From NCBI GenBank assembly GCA_018857735.1, contig JABMCL010002254.1:353501-417500 (forward strand): a stretch of 64,000 bases of DNA, in the 5' to 3' direction. Origin of the DNA: Alviniconcha marisindica. Taxonomy: Eukaryota; Mollusca; Gastropoda; Provannidae. The first letter of the stretch is position 1. The number at the start of each line of letters is the position of its first letter. Made by a program: the position numbers and the translations under genes. Below the pieces are notes generated by a model, which was not told the origin of the DNA, did not search any database, and saw nothing but the letters and a program-made list of their open reading frames with translations. Positions 46,755-59,479 of the stretch are shown here, in pieces.

Positions 46755-48180
46755 CCACGTTTTATACAGTACATCTGTCCACATTTGATACAGTATGTCT
46801 GTCCTTGTTTTATACAGTATATCTGTGTTTTACACAGCATGTCTCCGCAGTTTCTACATCTGCCCGTGTTTTACACAGTATGTCTGTCTGCAGTTTCTAC
46901 ATCTGGCATGTTTTACACAGTATGTCTGTCTGCAGTTTCTACATCTGGCATGTTTTACACAGTATGTCTGTCCGCAGTTTCTACATCTGGCATGTTTTAC
47001 ACAGTATGTCTGTCCGCAGTTTCTACATCTGGCATGTTTTACACAGTATGTCTGTCCGCAGTTTCTACATCTGCCCATATTTTTACACAGTATGTCTGTC
47101 TGCAGTTTCTACATCTGGCATGTTTTACACAGTATGTCTGTCTGCAGTTTCTACATCTGCCCGTGTTTTACACAGTATGTCTGTCTGCAGTTTCTACATC
47201 TGGCATGTTTTACACAGTATGTCTGTCTGCAGTTTCTACATCTGGCATGTTTTACACAGTATGTCTGTCTGCAGTTTCTACATCTGCCCATGTTTTTACA
47301 CAGTATGTCTGTCTGCAGTTTCTACACCTGCCCATGTTTTACACAGTATGTCTGTCTGCAGTTTCTACATCTGTCCGTGTTTTACACAGTGTGTCTGTCC
47401 CGTTTTCCTTTGTAGGCCCACCTGTGTTTACCACAGTATGTCTGCCTGTGTGTTCAACAGGACGTCTGTCCATGTTTTCCACAGCATGTCTGTATTTTCA
47501 GCAGTCTGTCTGCATTTTCCATTGTGTGTTTTTCCCGTTTTGCTTAGTCTGCCCATGTTTTCCACTGTATGTCTGTCCCGTTTTCCACAGTATGTCTGTT
47601 TGCATTCTCTACAGTATGTCTGTATTTTCAACAGTGTCCACGTTTTACACTGTATGTTTGTCACGTTTTCCATAGTCTGTCCATGTTTTCCAGTGTACAT
47701 CTGCCCCGTTTTTCACAGTATGTCTGTCCCTTTGTAAACAGTATGTCTGTCTGCATTTTCCAGTCTGTCCGCGTTTTTCATAGTCCCGTTTTTCAGTCTG
47801 TCCTCATTTTCCACAGTCTGTCCGTGTTTTCCACTGTGTGTCCTCATTTTCCACAGTCTGTCCGTGTTTTCCACAGTGTGTCCTCATTTTCCACAGTACT
47901 TCCGTCGTGGTTTCCACATATGTCTGCATTCCACAGTGAGTCTACGTGTTCCACAGAACATCTGTCCCGTTGTCCCTTTTTCCACAGTACGACGGTCCAC
48001 ATTTTTCACACTGTGTCTGTCTATATTTTCCAAAGTATGTCTGTCCATGCTTTTTACAGTCTGTCCGCGTTGTCCACGGTACGTTTGCCCCGTGTTCCGG
48101 TCTGTCCTCGTTCTACACAGTACGCCTGTCCCGTTTTCCACAGCCTGTACGTTTTTCACAGTACGTCTCCCGTTTTCCAA
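46755..48180. repeat. 41-bp minisatellite decaying rightward
   Basis: Core ACACAGTATGTCTGTCTGCA with TTTCTACATCTGG. About 16 regular units to 47,400, then heavily diverged GTCTGTCC/TTTTCCACAG-type units to 48,180. Confidence 0.93.
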
Positions 48181-49066
48181 TCTGTCTGCCAAACATGGCG
48201 GAATCGTGCAACACTCGAGGCCGGACCATGTGGAGGAAGCCCCCTAGCCAGACTGGAAGGGACCAGGAAAAATCGGCACTAGGAAAGGAGAAGTGAACAA
48301 AAGCAGATGAGGCAGGTGGCAATCATGTTGACCTCCGTCCGTGGCGTTTCCGCCATTGAACACTAACATTGAAATGACAGCACAGGACACATGGGCAGAG
48401 AACTGTGGGCCTGCACGCCGACTAACGGCAACAACAACAGCAGTGTAAATGGGTCAGACGTGGCTAACCTGCATGCCCTTTGTGAACCAGTGCCGCATCT
48501 TTTTGCGGCGTGTGTTGACAGCTAGTGGGCCTCATCCAGCTGCTGAGTTAGATGAACGACTGATCGCAGGACGTGACGCAGCTATAGGGTTCAGTCCACA
48601 CATAGTAACACTAACAGACTATGTTGACGGTCGCGTTAAAAAAAGAAGAATCGACTGTAACGCGACAAGTGGGTGTGGGGTGCACTATTGGTTCGTTACG
48701 CCAGAAGCCGGAAGCCTGCTGTCCGAGCACTGTGTGTTGAAGGCTATACAACCTGCACAGGTGAAAGCTGTACAACCTGCACGGGTGAAAGCTGTACAAC
48801 AGCAGAGCGCAAGGCACGCAGGCACGTGGACGAGAGAACCTACACATCGTGCGAGACCTGATCCACATTTACCTGGGCTGACGTTCTGCATTCAACCGAG
48901 TGACACGGACACTCTCGCAATGCAGAACTGTGACTTGTCGCCTGAAAATCTGGACTGTAAAAGCATCTTGCCTGGTTTCCACGTGAATTTGTTCAACCCT
49001 ATGCTCGCGTTCGGTATTCGGTTCCGGTTCAGTCTTACCCTGGAGGCTTTTTAGCTTGAAGCAATA
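48181..49066. other. Unique, GC-balanced island between arrays, unidentified
   Basis: Higher CpG content than its surroundings and a 201-codon plus-strand frame (48449-49054) with no recognised domain. A ~20-bp duplication, CTGTACAACCTGCACGGGTG-like, lies at 48765-48800. It could hold an unrecognised exon. Confidence 0.35.
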
Positions 49067-49067
49067 C

Positions 49068-49085
49068 ATTCTGTTCCCCCCCCCC

Positions 49086-49136
<51 letters not shown>

Positions 49137-49177
49137 GCACACACACACATATGCAAACGCGCACGCACGCGGCAAAA

Positions 49178-49244
<67 letters not shown>

Positions 49245-49245
49245 A
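49068..49245. repeat. Poly-C, (TC)n and (CA)n cluster
   Basis: C run from 49077, CT repeats, and CA repeats to 49241. Confidence 0.97.
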
Positions 49246-49499
49246 ACACAAACATGAACACACACGCGCACGCAAAATCATACATGCACTGACACAAGGC
49301 AAAGACGGGGCAGTATCAAAATCTATATTAAATTATACAGTAACATAATCACGTCCCACAGAAATGCAGTTTTCGTAGTTGCTACAGTTCTTGCAGAAAA
49401 AAACTGCATTTTGGTCGGAACAGCTTAAAGTACCTATTCGAATGAAAGATCACAGTCCACGTTAAACATTTACAGTGACTTAAACAGCGAACGGTACCC

Positions 49500-49680
49500 G
49501 AGAACAATCAGCGAACGGTCCTGTAGAACAAATCAAACAGCGGACGGTTTTGTGGAACCAACCAAACAGCGGACGGTCCTGTGGAACCAAACAAACAGCG
49601 GACGGTCCTGTGGAACCAACCAAACAGCGGACGGTCCTGTGGAACCAACCAAACAGCGGACGGTCCTGTGGAACAAATCG
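49500..49680. repeat. 29-bp repeat, 6 copies
   Basis: Core CAAACAGCGGACGGTCCTGT. Confidence 0.93.
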
Positions 49681-49754
49681 GCAAATGGCAACTGCCACTC
49701 TCCAAAGGCTGGAATATATCCAGTTGTGGCAACATTGTGTATAAATAGGTCAGC

Positions 49755-50075
49755 CAACGTCACGACCACCACAGGCGTGTGGAAGTTAACCAGCCAACGT
49801 CACGACCACCACAGGCGTGTGGAAGTTAACCAGCGAACGTCATGACCACCCAGGCGTGTGGAAGTTAACCAGCCAACGTCACGATCACCACAGGCGTGTG
49901 GAAGTTAACCAGCCAACGTCACGACCATCACAGGCGTGTGGAAGTTAACCAGCCAACGTCACATGTGGAAGTTAACCAGCCAACGTCACGTGTGGAAGTT
50001 AACCAGCCAAAGTTAACCAGCCAACGTCACGTGTGGAAGTTAACCAGCCAACGTCACGTGTGGAAGCTAAACAAT
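49755..50075. repeat. 40-bp repeat with internally shortened units
   Basis: Core GTGGAAGTTAACCAGCCAAC; full units carry an extra GACCACCACAGGC block, lost in the right-hand units. Confidence 0.92.
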
Positions 50076-50314
50076 GCATGGGGGGGGTGGGGGGGGGGGG
50101 GGGGGTAAAGTTCCACTAAAGTTAGGGATTTTATTCCTGTTGCATTGTGCCACTCTGTTGCCGCTGTCTTTCCTCGCCGGGGGCAAGTGACTGGTGAAGT
50201 TGTGTCAAGTGTTTGTGATTTGAGTCCACATCCAACGAGACCGGCTGGATTTTCATCGTTACGCGTACTTTGCTTCAGTGCCGTTTCTCAGCACACTGGT
50301 TTAGGTAGCTCTGG

Positions 50315-50520
50315 GGAGTCTAGTCAGAAATTAGACACCAACAAGTGAACAGTGAAATTCTGTCTTCCATTTGATTCCCCCGCCCCCCTCCCCTCTCTCA
50401 GAAGTTAAACACCAACAAGTGAACAGTGAAATTCTGTCTTCCATTTGATTCCCCCGCCCCCCTCCCCTCTCTCAGAAGTTAAACACCAACAAGTGAACAG
50501 TGAAATTCTGCCTTCCTTCT
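50315..50520. repeat. ~75-bp repeat, 2.5 copies
   Basis: Contains ACCAACAAGTGAACAGTGAA and CCCCCGCCCCCCTCCC. Confidence 0.9.
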
Positions 50521-50894
50521 GAGCCCCGGCTAAAACCCATACAAACACCCCGACAACACCCAAAACACCCGCTTGTTGATGAGCGCATGAGAAATGTACA
50601 TTATTATTATTGTTACTGTTACTTTGGACGGCTGATCAGTCAGGCGAATAATTCACAATGCTGTACATGTACATGCCCAAGTTACGTGCGAGCATGCGCA
50701 CGTGAACACACACACGTACTCGCACGCACACATACGCGCATACATGTACACACGTGTGCACAGCGCATGCACATACGCGCGCGTGCGTAGGTATAAACTC
50801 AGTCGTGGTAATAAGACATAATGAGATATAAATACATCACAGAAATACATAATCACTGGTACGGCAGAAAACGATGTTCTTCATCGACGCGCTG

Positions 50895-51720
50895 GACGGT
50901 GTCTTACATCCATCTGGATTTCTGTCTGCGGGTGGGACAGTCTTACATCCATCTGGAATTCTATCTGCGGGTGGGACAATCTTACATCCATCTGGATTTC
51001 TGTCTGCGGGTGGGACAGTCTTACATCCATCTGGATTTCTATCTGCGGGTGGGACAGTCTTACATCCATCTGGATTTCTGTCTGCGGGTGGGACAGTCTT
51101 ACATCCATCTGGATTTCTGTCTGCGGGTGGGACAGTCTTACATCCATCTGGAATTCTATCTGCGGGTGGGACAATCTTACATCCATCTGGATTTCTGTCT
51201 GCGGGTGGGACAGCCTTACATCCATCTGGAATTCTATCTGCGGGTGGGACAATCTTACATCCATCTGGATTTCTGTCTGCGGGTGGGACAGTCTTACATC
51301 CATCTGGATTTCTATCTGCGGGTGGGACAGTCTTACATCCATCTGGATTTCTGTCTGCGGGTGGGACAGTCTTACATCCATCTGGATTTCTGTCTGCGGG
51401 TGGGACAGTCTTACATCCATCTGGAATTCTATCTGCGGGTGGGACAATCTTACATCCATCTGGATTTCTGTCTGCGGGTGGGACAGTCTTACATCCATCT
51501 GGATTTCTGTCTGCGGGTGGGGCAGTCTTACATCCATCTGGTATTTTGATGTGCGGGTGGGACAGTGTTACATCCATCTGGTATTTTGATGTGCGGGTGG
51601 GACAGTGTTACATCCATCTGATATTTTGATGTGCTGGTAGGACAGTCTTACAGCCATCTGGTATTTCTATCTGTGGGGAACACTGTCTTGCATCCATCTG
51701 TTGTCTGTATCTGCGCGTTG
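50895..51720. repeat. 39-bp minisatellite, about 20 copies
   Basis: Core TCTTACATCCATCTGGATTT with GCGGGTGGGACAG. Variants alternate in blocks. On the minus strand every regular unit reads GGAT|GTAAGA, a donor-like string. Confidence 0.97.
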
Positions 51721-51810
51721 GGCAGTGCTTTACACCCGTCTGTTATTTCTATAGCGGGTGGGATAGTGTCTCACATCCGTCTGTTATTTCTGTTTGAGTG
51801 TGACGTACGG

Positions 51811-52250
51811 ACACGAGATGGTTGCAGATTGTCTTGTATGGATCGAGATGGTTGCAGATTGTCTTGTATGGACCGAGATGGTTGCAGATTGTTTTGTATG
51901 GACCGAGATGGTTGCAGATTGTTTTGTATGGATCGAGATGGTTGCAGATTGTCTTGTATGGACCGAGATGGTTGCAAATTGTTTTGTATGGATCGAGATG
52001 GTTGCAGATTGTCTTGTATGGATCGAGATAGTTGCAGATTGTCTTGTATGGACCGAGATGGTTGCAAATTGTTTTGTATGGACCGAGATGGTTGCAGATT
52101 GTTTTGTATGGATCGAGATGGTTGCAGATTGTCTTGTATGGACCGAGATGGTTGCAAATTGTTTTGTATGGACCGAGGTGGTTGCAGATTGTTTTGTATG
52201 GACCGAGGTGATTGCAGATTGTCTTGTATGGACCGAGGTGATTGCAGATG
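51811..52250. repeat. 30-bp minisatellite, about 14 copies
   Basis: Core GAGATGGTTGCAGATTGTCT. The 30-bp length leaves several frames open. Confidence 0.97.
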
Positions 52251-52774
52251 CAGACACAGACACGGCTTATCTCTAGGTTCCAGTTGTGTCCCCACGTGGG
52301 CCCCTTGCATGCACGTGCACAAGACGGGACAGCGGCCGCCAGTCGGAAGCACACCGACTCCCCCAAATATACTTCAGTCTCAAAAAGCGGCTGCTGACAA
52401 GAGTGACAAAGAATACTTTGTAACGTGAAGTTTGAGCGTGTACTGGGGCAAGTAAACTGGAGCACAGAATACAGGCAGACACAGATACAACCAGACGCAC
52501 ACGTGCATGCATACAAACAGCCGGGCCAACCCGCACACGCACAGGCACGGGCACAGACGTCAGCTAGTTCTACAGCACAGAGCAAATGGGCAATGACGTG
52601 GTAAAGTCGTTTTCTGTTCACCGGACACAAGGGCTCAACACAAACAGTAGATATGAAGGTCGGCTTTCGTCTTCCAACCCCTCCCCGGGGATCCTGTGAC
52701 TGACGAGTTAGCCGGGAGCCACCACAGTTCGGAGGGCACATGACGTCATTCAAACGTCACAGATGGCCATTTTG

Positions 52775-53500
52775 GCTCACAGTGGTGAGGTCATTAACTG
52801 CTCACAGCCTTGTCTACTGGCTCACAGTGGTCAGGTCATTAGGTCTGTGTTTAACCAGTGACAGGTCACCGGGTCTGTGTTTAACCAGTGACAGGTCACC
52901 GGTCTGTGTTTAACCAGTGACAGGTCACCGGGTCTGTGTTTAACCAGTGACAGGTCACCGGGTCTGTGTTTAACCAGTGACAGGTCACCGGGTCTGTGTT
53001 TAACCAATGACAGGTCACCGGGTCTGTGTTTCACGACAGGTCTGTGTTTAACAGTGATAGGTCTGTGTTTAACCCGTGACAGGTCACCGGGTCTGTGTTT
53101 AACCAATGACAGGTCACCGGGTCTGTGTTTCACGACAGGTCTGTGTTTAACAGTGATAGGTCTGTGTTTAACCCGTGACAGGTCACCGGGTCTGTGTTTA
53201 ACCAATGACAGGTCACCGGGTCTGTGTTTCACGACAGGTCTGTGTTTAACAGTGATAGGTCTGTGTTTAACCCGTGACAGGTCACCGGGTCTGTGTTTAA
53301 CCAATGACAGGTCACCGGGTCTGTGTTTCACGATAGGTCTGTGTTTAATAGTGATAGGTCTGTGTTTAACCCGTGACAGGTCACCGGGTCTGTGTTTAAC
53401 CAGTGACAGGTCACCGGGTCTGTGTTTAACCAGTGACAGGTCACCGGGTCTGTGTTTAATCAGTAACAGGTCATTGGACCAGATACATGATTAGGTCTGT
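52775..53500. repeat. ~30-bp minisatellite with 99-bp higher-order repeat
   Basis: Monomer core GGTCTGTGTTTAACCAGTGA. Between about 53,004 and 53,400 a four-monomer block of 99 bp, starting ACCAATGACAGG, repeats four times. Confidence 0.93.
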
Positions 53501-53739
53501 GTTTGGCCACTCATGTATCATTAGGCCTTTTTCTTCCAGTGACAGGTCATTGTCCACGTATGCGTCATTAGGTCTGCTTTATCCACTCATACCTGCTTTT
53601 ATCTAGTAACAGGACACTATCCACTGATGCGTCATTTGGTCTGCGTTTATCCACTCATGTGTCATGAGGTATGTGTTTAACCACATGTATTATTAGGTCT
53701 GTGTTAACCGACAGGTCGGACAGAGATGGGAGAGTCAGC

Positions 53740-53985
53740 CACTAGTGTCACACCAACTGGTTACGTCACTCTTTTCACACCAACTGGTTTCGTCACTCTT
53801 TTCACACCAACTGATTACGTCACTCTTTTAACACCAACTGGTTACGTCACTCTTTTAACACCAACTGATTACGTCACTCTTTTCACATCAACTGGTTATG
53901 TCACTCTTTTAACACCAACAGGTTATGCCATTCTTTTCACACCAACTGGTTACGTCACTCTTCACACCAACTGATTATGCCACTC
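53740..53985. repeat. 28-bp repeat, about 9 copies
   Basis: Core CACACCAACTGGTTACGTCA. Confidence 0.93.
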
Positions 53986-54224
53986 TTTCCTTCCTCCGAA
54001 GTGGACGCCGTGGAGGTGACATTGCCTTCCTTGTCAGGAACTTGTCAGGAAACCTCTGTCAGCGAAGACCAAGTTTAAGTGCCTGTTGTGTGCCTAGTTT
54101 GAGGGTGTCACCATGACGCTGTCCCTCCACCAGACTGTACACCACCGTACACCACCGTACACCACTGTACACCACTGTACGCGACGTTATGCACCGCCTG
54201 GTGGACAGAACACGCTCACCACCT

Positions 54225-54805
54225 CCATATTTAGAACTGACATTGATATCGTTTTGGAGGGTACGACAGACTTGAGAAGACAGAAACCACCCTCCTGGGG
54301 AGTGATGTTAAGGTACATTCCAACTCTGCCACCAACTCCCGTGTCCAGGTCTGCACTCTCCTCTCTGACCGCGGTCTCACCGGCCGGGGAGGGAGTGCAC
54401 CCACAGACACGGACTTTCTCCACTGGCCCCTGGCCCCCGGGGGTCAACCTTCATTCTTGACGTACCTCCTGCTGACTCAATATCCGCTCTCCCCAGCCTT
54501 GTCCTCTTTTAAAGCTCAACTTAAAACACACCTCTTCCTCGCCGTCTTTCCCCGACAGCTGCATGTCTGTACGCACTGAGCAGCGTCAGTTGTAGGTCGT
54601 AGATATACACTGAATGAGGAATGGCTGAATGAGTTGGATTTGAGTGGGTTAATATATGTTTCAATAGTGTATGTCTGCAGCGTACTTGTTCATTGTACTG
54701 ATTTTCATGTCTGTTTCTTTGTATTTGTGATATTCTACAGCGCCGTGAGCTCGTAATTCTTTCACGGGGTATAGCGCCACAGAGAGTTATTATTACCATT
54801 AATGT
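54225..54805 (+). mobile_element. CR1-like 3'-end relic
   Basis: Degenerate frames give PLLKLNLKHTSSSPSFPDSC followed by VRTEQRQL, resembling the usual SSFKAQLKTHLF tail. The end is TAGCGCCACAGAGAGTTATTATTACC, i.e. a 'structure plus TTATTATT' 3' terminus. A possible endonuclease-domain scrap (RSGRRGGDIAFLVRN) lies upstream at 53996-54050. Confidence 0.5.
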
Positions 54806-54829
54806 CTTGCACAGCGAGGATCGGTCCTA

Positions 54830-55460
54830 GTGCCACAAGTGTCTTACATAGAGCTGACATCCAGCCACTAGTGTCTTACATAGTGCTGACATCCAGCCAC
54901 AGGTGTCTTACATAGTGCTGACATCCAGCCACAGGTGTCTTACGTAGTGCTGACATCCAGCCTCTAGTGTCTTACATAGTGCTGACATCCAGCCACAGGT
55001 GTCTTACATAGTGCTGACATCCAGCCACTAGTGTCTTACATAGAGCTGACACCCAGCCACTAGTGTCTTACATAGAGCTGACATCCAGCCACTAGTGTCT
55101 TACATAGTGCTGACATCCAGCCACTAGTGTCTTACATAGTGCTGACATCCAGCCACAGGTGTCTTACGTAGTGCTGACATCGAGCCACTAGTGTCTTACA
55201 TAGTGCTGACATCCAGCCACAGGTGTCTTACGTAGTGCTGACATCGAGCCACTAGTGTCTTACATAGTGCTGACATCCAGCCACAGGTGTCTTACGTAGT
55301 GCTGACATCCAGCCACTAGTGTCTTACGTAGTGCTGACATCGAGCCACAGGTGTCTTACATAGTGCTGACATCCAGCCACAGGTGTCTTACGTAGTGCTG
55401 ACATCGAGCGACTAGTGTCTTACGTAGTGCTGACATCCAGCCATTAGTGTCTTACGCTGC
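54830..55460. repeat. 32-bp minisatellite, about 20 copies
   Basis: Core TCTTACATAGTGCTGACATC. On the minus strand each unit contains CACTAT|GTAAGA or a close variant. Confidence 0.96.
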
Positions 55461-55484
55461 GAGGATCGGCCCTAGCGCTGTTCT

Positions 55485-55680
55485 CTGTCTATGCTGACGT
55501 AGCGCCGTGCTCTGATGTCTGTGCTGACGTAGCGCTGTTCTCTGCCGTCTGTGCTGACGTAGCGCCGTGCTCTGATGTCTGTGCTGACGTAGCGCTGTTC
55601 TCTGCCGTCTGTGCTGACGTAGCGCTGTTCTCTGATGTCTGTGCTGACGTAACGCTGTTCTCTGATGTCCGTGCTGAGGG
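55485..55680. repeat. 30-bp repeat, 6 copies
   Basis: Core GTGCTGACGTAGCGCTGTTC. On the minus strand the first unit follows TTCTTTTCCCTCAG, an acceptor-like string. Confidence 0.93.
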
Positions 55681-55804
55681 AAAAGAACGCCGGGCTGGCG
55701 GCCTCGTACGCCGGAAGAACACGAAAAATGTTCCGGCAGTTAGAACTTGAAGAAGCGTATGGAAAGCTACCCGTTTGGACCCCTCTTGGTAAACAGTCAA
55801 ATAT

Positions 55805-55806
<2 letters not shown>

Positions 55807-55864
<58 letters not shown>
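55807..55864. repeat. (CA)n microsatellite
   Basis: Uninterrupted CA over about 58 bp. Confidence 0.98.
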
Positions 55865-55865
<1 letters not shown>

Positions 55866-56184
55866 CGGCTGCTTCGATTTGAGAATGCGCGATGGACGTC
55901 AGTAGTTGATCTGTCATGGTGGGGTACAGTAGTCACGTGGCCAGGTCGTGTCTGACCCACGTGACGGGCGAGGACGAGATGGGACGACGCGCGGTTGGTA
56001 AGACCCAGCAGGGATGTGGAGACAAGTTCGTGGGAAAGCCCTCCTCCTGAAGCCCAGTCGACGGTTCCGGTAGGTGGCAGCGTGTCCACTGAAGCCCAAC
56101 TGACGCCTGATTGGCCAGCTACAGGCCACGTGGTCCCTTACCTGCAGCTGACAGCGCGTGCTCAACGTGCCGTCGGGGGCCACA

Positions 56185-56460
56185 CTGACCCCAGTGCCCA
56201 CACTGTGCCCACACTGACCCCAGTGCCCACACTGTGCCCACACTGACCCCAGTGCCCACACTGTGCCCACACTGACCCCAGTGCCCACACTGTGCCCACA
56301 CTGACCCCAGTGCCCACACTGTGCCCACACTGACCCCAGTGCCCACACTGTGCCCACACTGACCCCAGTGCCCACATTGTATCCACACTGTGCACACACT
56401 GACCCCAAGTGTCCACACTGTGCCAACACTGACCCCAGTTCCCACACTGACCCCAGTGGC
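56185..56460. repeat. 30-bp repeat, about 9 copies
   Basis: Core CCCACACTGACCCCAGTGCC, just downstream (minus strand) of the membrane-spanning exon. Confidence 0.95.
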
Positions 56461-56607
56461 GGGGTGACAGTGGCCAGGGTGTGGAGGCGCTGGCTGTGCA
56501 GTGATTGGTCAGCCACAGCTGAGCCACAGCACTGTTCGTCACGTCACATTGAAATGGCGTGCATGTAAATTGGGGGCCGAACTCTCTCCGTCCACTCCCG
56601 GCCCTAC

Positions 56608-56721
56608 CCGGTTCAGTCTCTTGGGTTGGAACAGAATGACTACGCCAATGCCGACGACAATGACAGCGACGACGGAGAGACCGATGAGACCTCCGCAAGA
56701 GACCTTCATGAGGCGATCCAC
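56608..56721 (-). CDS. Membrane-spanning exon, probably of the same minus-strand gene
   Basis: The acceptor is GCCTGACAG and the donor AACCGG|GTAGGG, with 38 codons in phase 0 at both ends, compatible with a direct join to the 62005-62205 exon. The peptide has a strong membrane segment, CGGLIGLSVVAVIVVGIGVV then ILF, followed by basic QPKRLNR. Under the positive-inside rule the basic end would be cytosolic, so the gene may encode a type I membrane protein. The family is unknown, and membership in the same gene is an inference from phase and order. Confidence 0.6.
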
Positions 56722-56765
56722 CTGTCAGGCAAACAGACAACAACAAGCAGGGTAACAAAACCTCC

Positions 56766-56771
<6 letters not shown>

Positions 56772-56856
<85 letters not shown>
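56772..56856. repeat. (GT)n microsatellite
   Basis: About 85 bp of GT, 50 bp from the membrane exon's acceptor. Confidence 0.98.
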
Positions 56857-57043
56857 AATCATGCACCAGTTTACAGTGTCACTTCATTCGAAGCCACATA
56901 CGTTTGGTGCATGTGCATTTAGCTGTAACCTGCCACCTGCACTTTTGGCCGATGGCCGGGATCTTTTTCGTCCTACTGGGGTGGAACGGTTACTGAAATA
57001 AGAGTCGGCACAGAAAGTTTACCCTGGACAAGCAAATTCTCCC

Positions 57044-57120
57044 GCCGCTCCTGCCGGGACTCGAACACACGACCTTCGATCACGAGTCCGGTGCTCTACC
57101 ACTGAGCTATCCCCGCTCCC
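57044..57120 (-). mobile_element. tRNA-like SINE head, second type
   Basis: The minus strand reads GGATAGCTCAGTGGTAGAGC (A box) and GTGTTCGAGTCCCGG (B box). Acceptor and T stems do not pair properly and an anticodon-stem base is missing, so this is a tRNA-derived repeat. Downstream sequence to about 56870 may be its body. The end GAGCTATCCCCGCTCCC recurs at 13651-13667. Confidence 0.6.
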
Positions 57121-57308
57121 AAAGGGATGTGTGGGTTGGGGGTGGGGGTGGTGGGAGACTGATGGCAGCAGCAGAAGGAATGGTGGTGGTGGGGACTGGT
57201 GGAGTTATGGGTTGTCAAGACAGTCATTGATCTTGCTGCAAGTGTGGAGTCTTGTAACCAGGCAACACGCGTGGCAGCACAAGTTGTCAAGGAGAAGAGA
57301 TAAGAAAC

Positions 57309-57514
<206 letters not shown>

Positions 57515-57594
57515 TGATGGCATGATGTGAGTGTTAGGTGTGGAAAGTGTTGTAGCGTTGTGTGTGTGTGATAAAGGACTGTGAATAATGACAA

Positions 57595-58192
57595 ACAGGA
57601 CATAGAATAGTGACGTGATTAACAGGATATGGAACAGTGACTTGATAAGCACGTTGTGGAACTGTGAAATGATAAACAGGACATGGAATAATGACACGAT
57701 AAACAGGATATGGAACAATGATGTAATAAACAGAATATGGAACAGTGACTTGATGAAAAGGGGTGGTGGAATTGTGTGATAAACAGGAAGTGATAAACAG
57801 AATGTGGAACAATGACGTGATAAACAGGATGTGGAACCGTGACGTGATAAACAGAATATGTAAGAGTAATGTGATAAACAGGTTATGGAACAGTGACGTG
57901 ATGAATAGATCGTGGAACAGTGATGTGATAAACAGGATGTGGAATAGTGACGTGATAAACAGGATGTGAAACACTGACGTGATAAACAGGATGTGGGACA
58001 GTGACGTGATTAACAAGATGTAGAACAGTGACGTGAAAAACAGGATGTGAAACATTGACGTGATAAACCGGATGTGGGACAGTGACGTGATTAACAAGAT
58101 GTAGAACAGTGACGTGATAAACAGGATGTGAAACACTGACGCGATAAACAAGACGTGGGACAGTGATGTGATAAACAGGACACGGAAGACGT
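57595..58192. repeat. 27-bp minisatellite, about 22 copies
   Basis: Core AACAGTGACGTGATAAACAG; 54-bp and 81-bp higher-order blocks appear at 57,950-58,140. Confidence 0.95.
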
Positions 58193-58334
58193 TTCCACGA
58201 CTTTCCAACGCCGACCTTTACGATCTTACAGCAGCTGAAAAGCCGCCCTGTGTCGGCATGGTTCATTGCCCTGCCATCGCTAGGCACCGGCGGCTGCGTC
58301 TCCTGGGCCCCCCGTGACCCCTCCCCCCCCGCCC

Positions 58335-59375
58335 ATCGTTAACACCTCAACTTGCCTTAGCACTATCACATTTCATTAACACTATCAACTTGCCTTAGCA
58401 CTATCACATTTCATTAACACTATCAACTTGCCTTAGCACTATCACATTTCATTAACACCCCCAACTTGCCTTAGCACTATCACATTTCATTAACACTATC
58501 AACTTGCCTTAGCACTATCACATTTCATTAACACCCCCAACTTGCCTTAGCACTATCACATTTCATTAACACTATCAACTTGCCTTAGCACTATCACATT
58601 TCATTAACACCCCCAACTTGCCTTAGCACTATCACATTTCATTAACACTATCAACTTGCCTTAGCACTATCACATTTCATTAACACCCCCAACTTGCCTT
58701 AGCACTATCACATTTCATTAACACTATCAACTTGCCTTAGCACTATCACATTTCATTAACACCCCCAACTTGCCTTAGCACTATCACATTTCATTAACAC
58801 TATCAACTTGCCTTAGCACTATCACATTTCATTAACACCCTCAACTTCCTTAGCACTATCACATTTCATTAACACTATCAACTTGCCTTAGCACTATCAC
58901 ATTTCATTAACACCCCAACTTTCCTTAGCACTATCACATTTCATTAACACTATCAACTTGCCTTAGCACTATCACATTTCATTAACACTATCAACTTTCC
59001 TTAGCACTATCACATTTCATTAACACTATCAACTTGCCTTAGCACTATCACATTTCATTAACACTATCAACTTGCCTTAGCACTATCACATTTCATTAAC
59101 ACTATCAACTTGCCTTAGCACTATCACATTTCATTAACACTATCAACTTGCCTTAGCACTATCACATTTCATTAACACCCCCAACTTGCCTTAGCACTAT
59201 CACATTTCATTAACACTATCAACTTGCCTTAGCACTATCACATTTCATTAACACCCCCAACTTGCCTTAGCACTATCACATTTCATTAACACTATCAACT
59301 TGCCTTAGCACTATCACATTTCATTAACACCCCCAACTTGCCTTAGCACTATCACATTTCATTAACATTATCAAC
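58335..59375. repeat. 38-bp minisatellite, about 27 copies, two alternating unit types
   Basis: Core CTTGCCTTAGCACTATCACA. Units ending ACACTATC alternate with units ending ACACCCCC, giving a 76-bp dimer period over much of the array. Confidence 0.97.
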
Positions 59376-59479
59376 TTTCAGCTTTGATTAACACCATCAA
59401 CTTTCATTAACACCATCAACTCAGTCACATGATTCGTAACTTTTTTCCTTTTACGATCCATCCTACCTGTACTACCCCC

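Noticed and set aside
46785..48296. Cys/Phe/Ser-rich frames in three plus-strand frames
   Set aside because: Repeat artefact of the 41-bp array and its decayed part.
48449..49054. 201-codon plus-strand frame
   Set aside because: No recognised domain, no splice context, and the start codon is arbitrary; kept only as unexplained sequence.
50821..52753. Overlapping long frames on both strands
   Set aside because: 39- and 30-bp arrays whose length is a multiple of three; no domain.
52775..53985. CRISPR-like regular arrays
   Set aside because: Units are directly tandem without unique spacers, in an intron-bearing genome.
55680..55795. Minus-strand exon candidate with NCRNIFRVLPAYEAASPAFF
   Set aside because: Phase does not follow the membrane exon and the frame runs into a repeat; similarity unknown.
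56117..56163. Minus-strand exon ending CTGCAG|GTAAGG
   Set aside because: The donor is good, but the acceptor falls inside the 30-bp array and the phase fit to the membrane exon is ambiguous.
57044..57120. tRNA gene on the minus strand
   Set aside because: A and B boxes are present but acceptor and T stems do not pair; it is a SINE head.
58222..58320. Minus-strand exon ending CAGCTGCT|GTAAGA
   Set aside because: A donor is present, but no convincing acceptor or conserved peptide.
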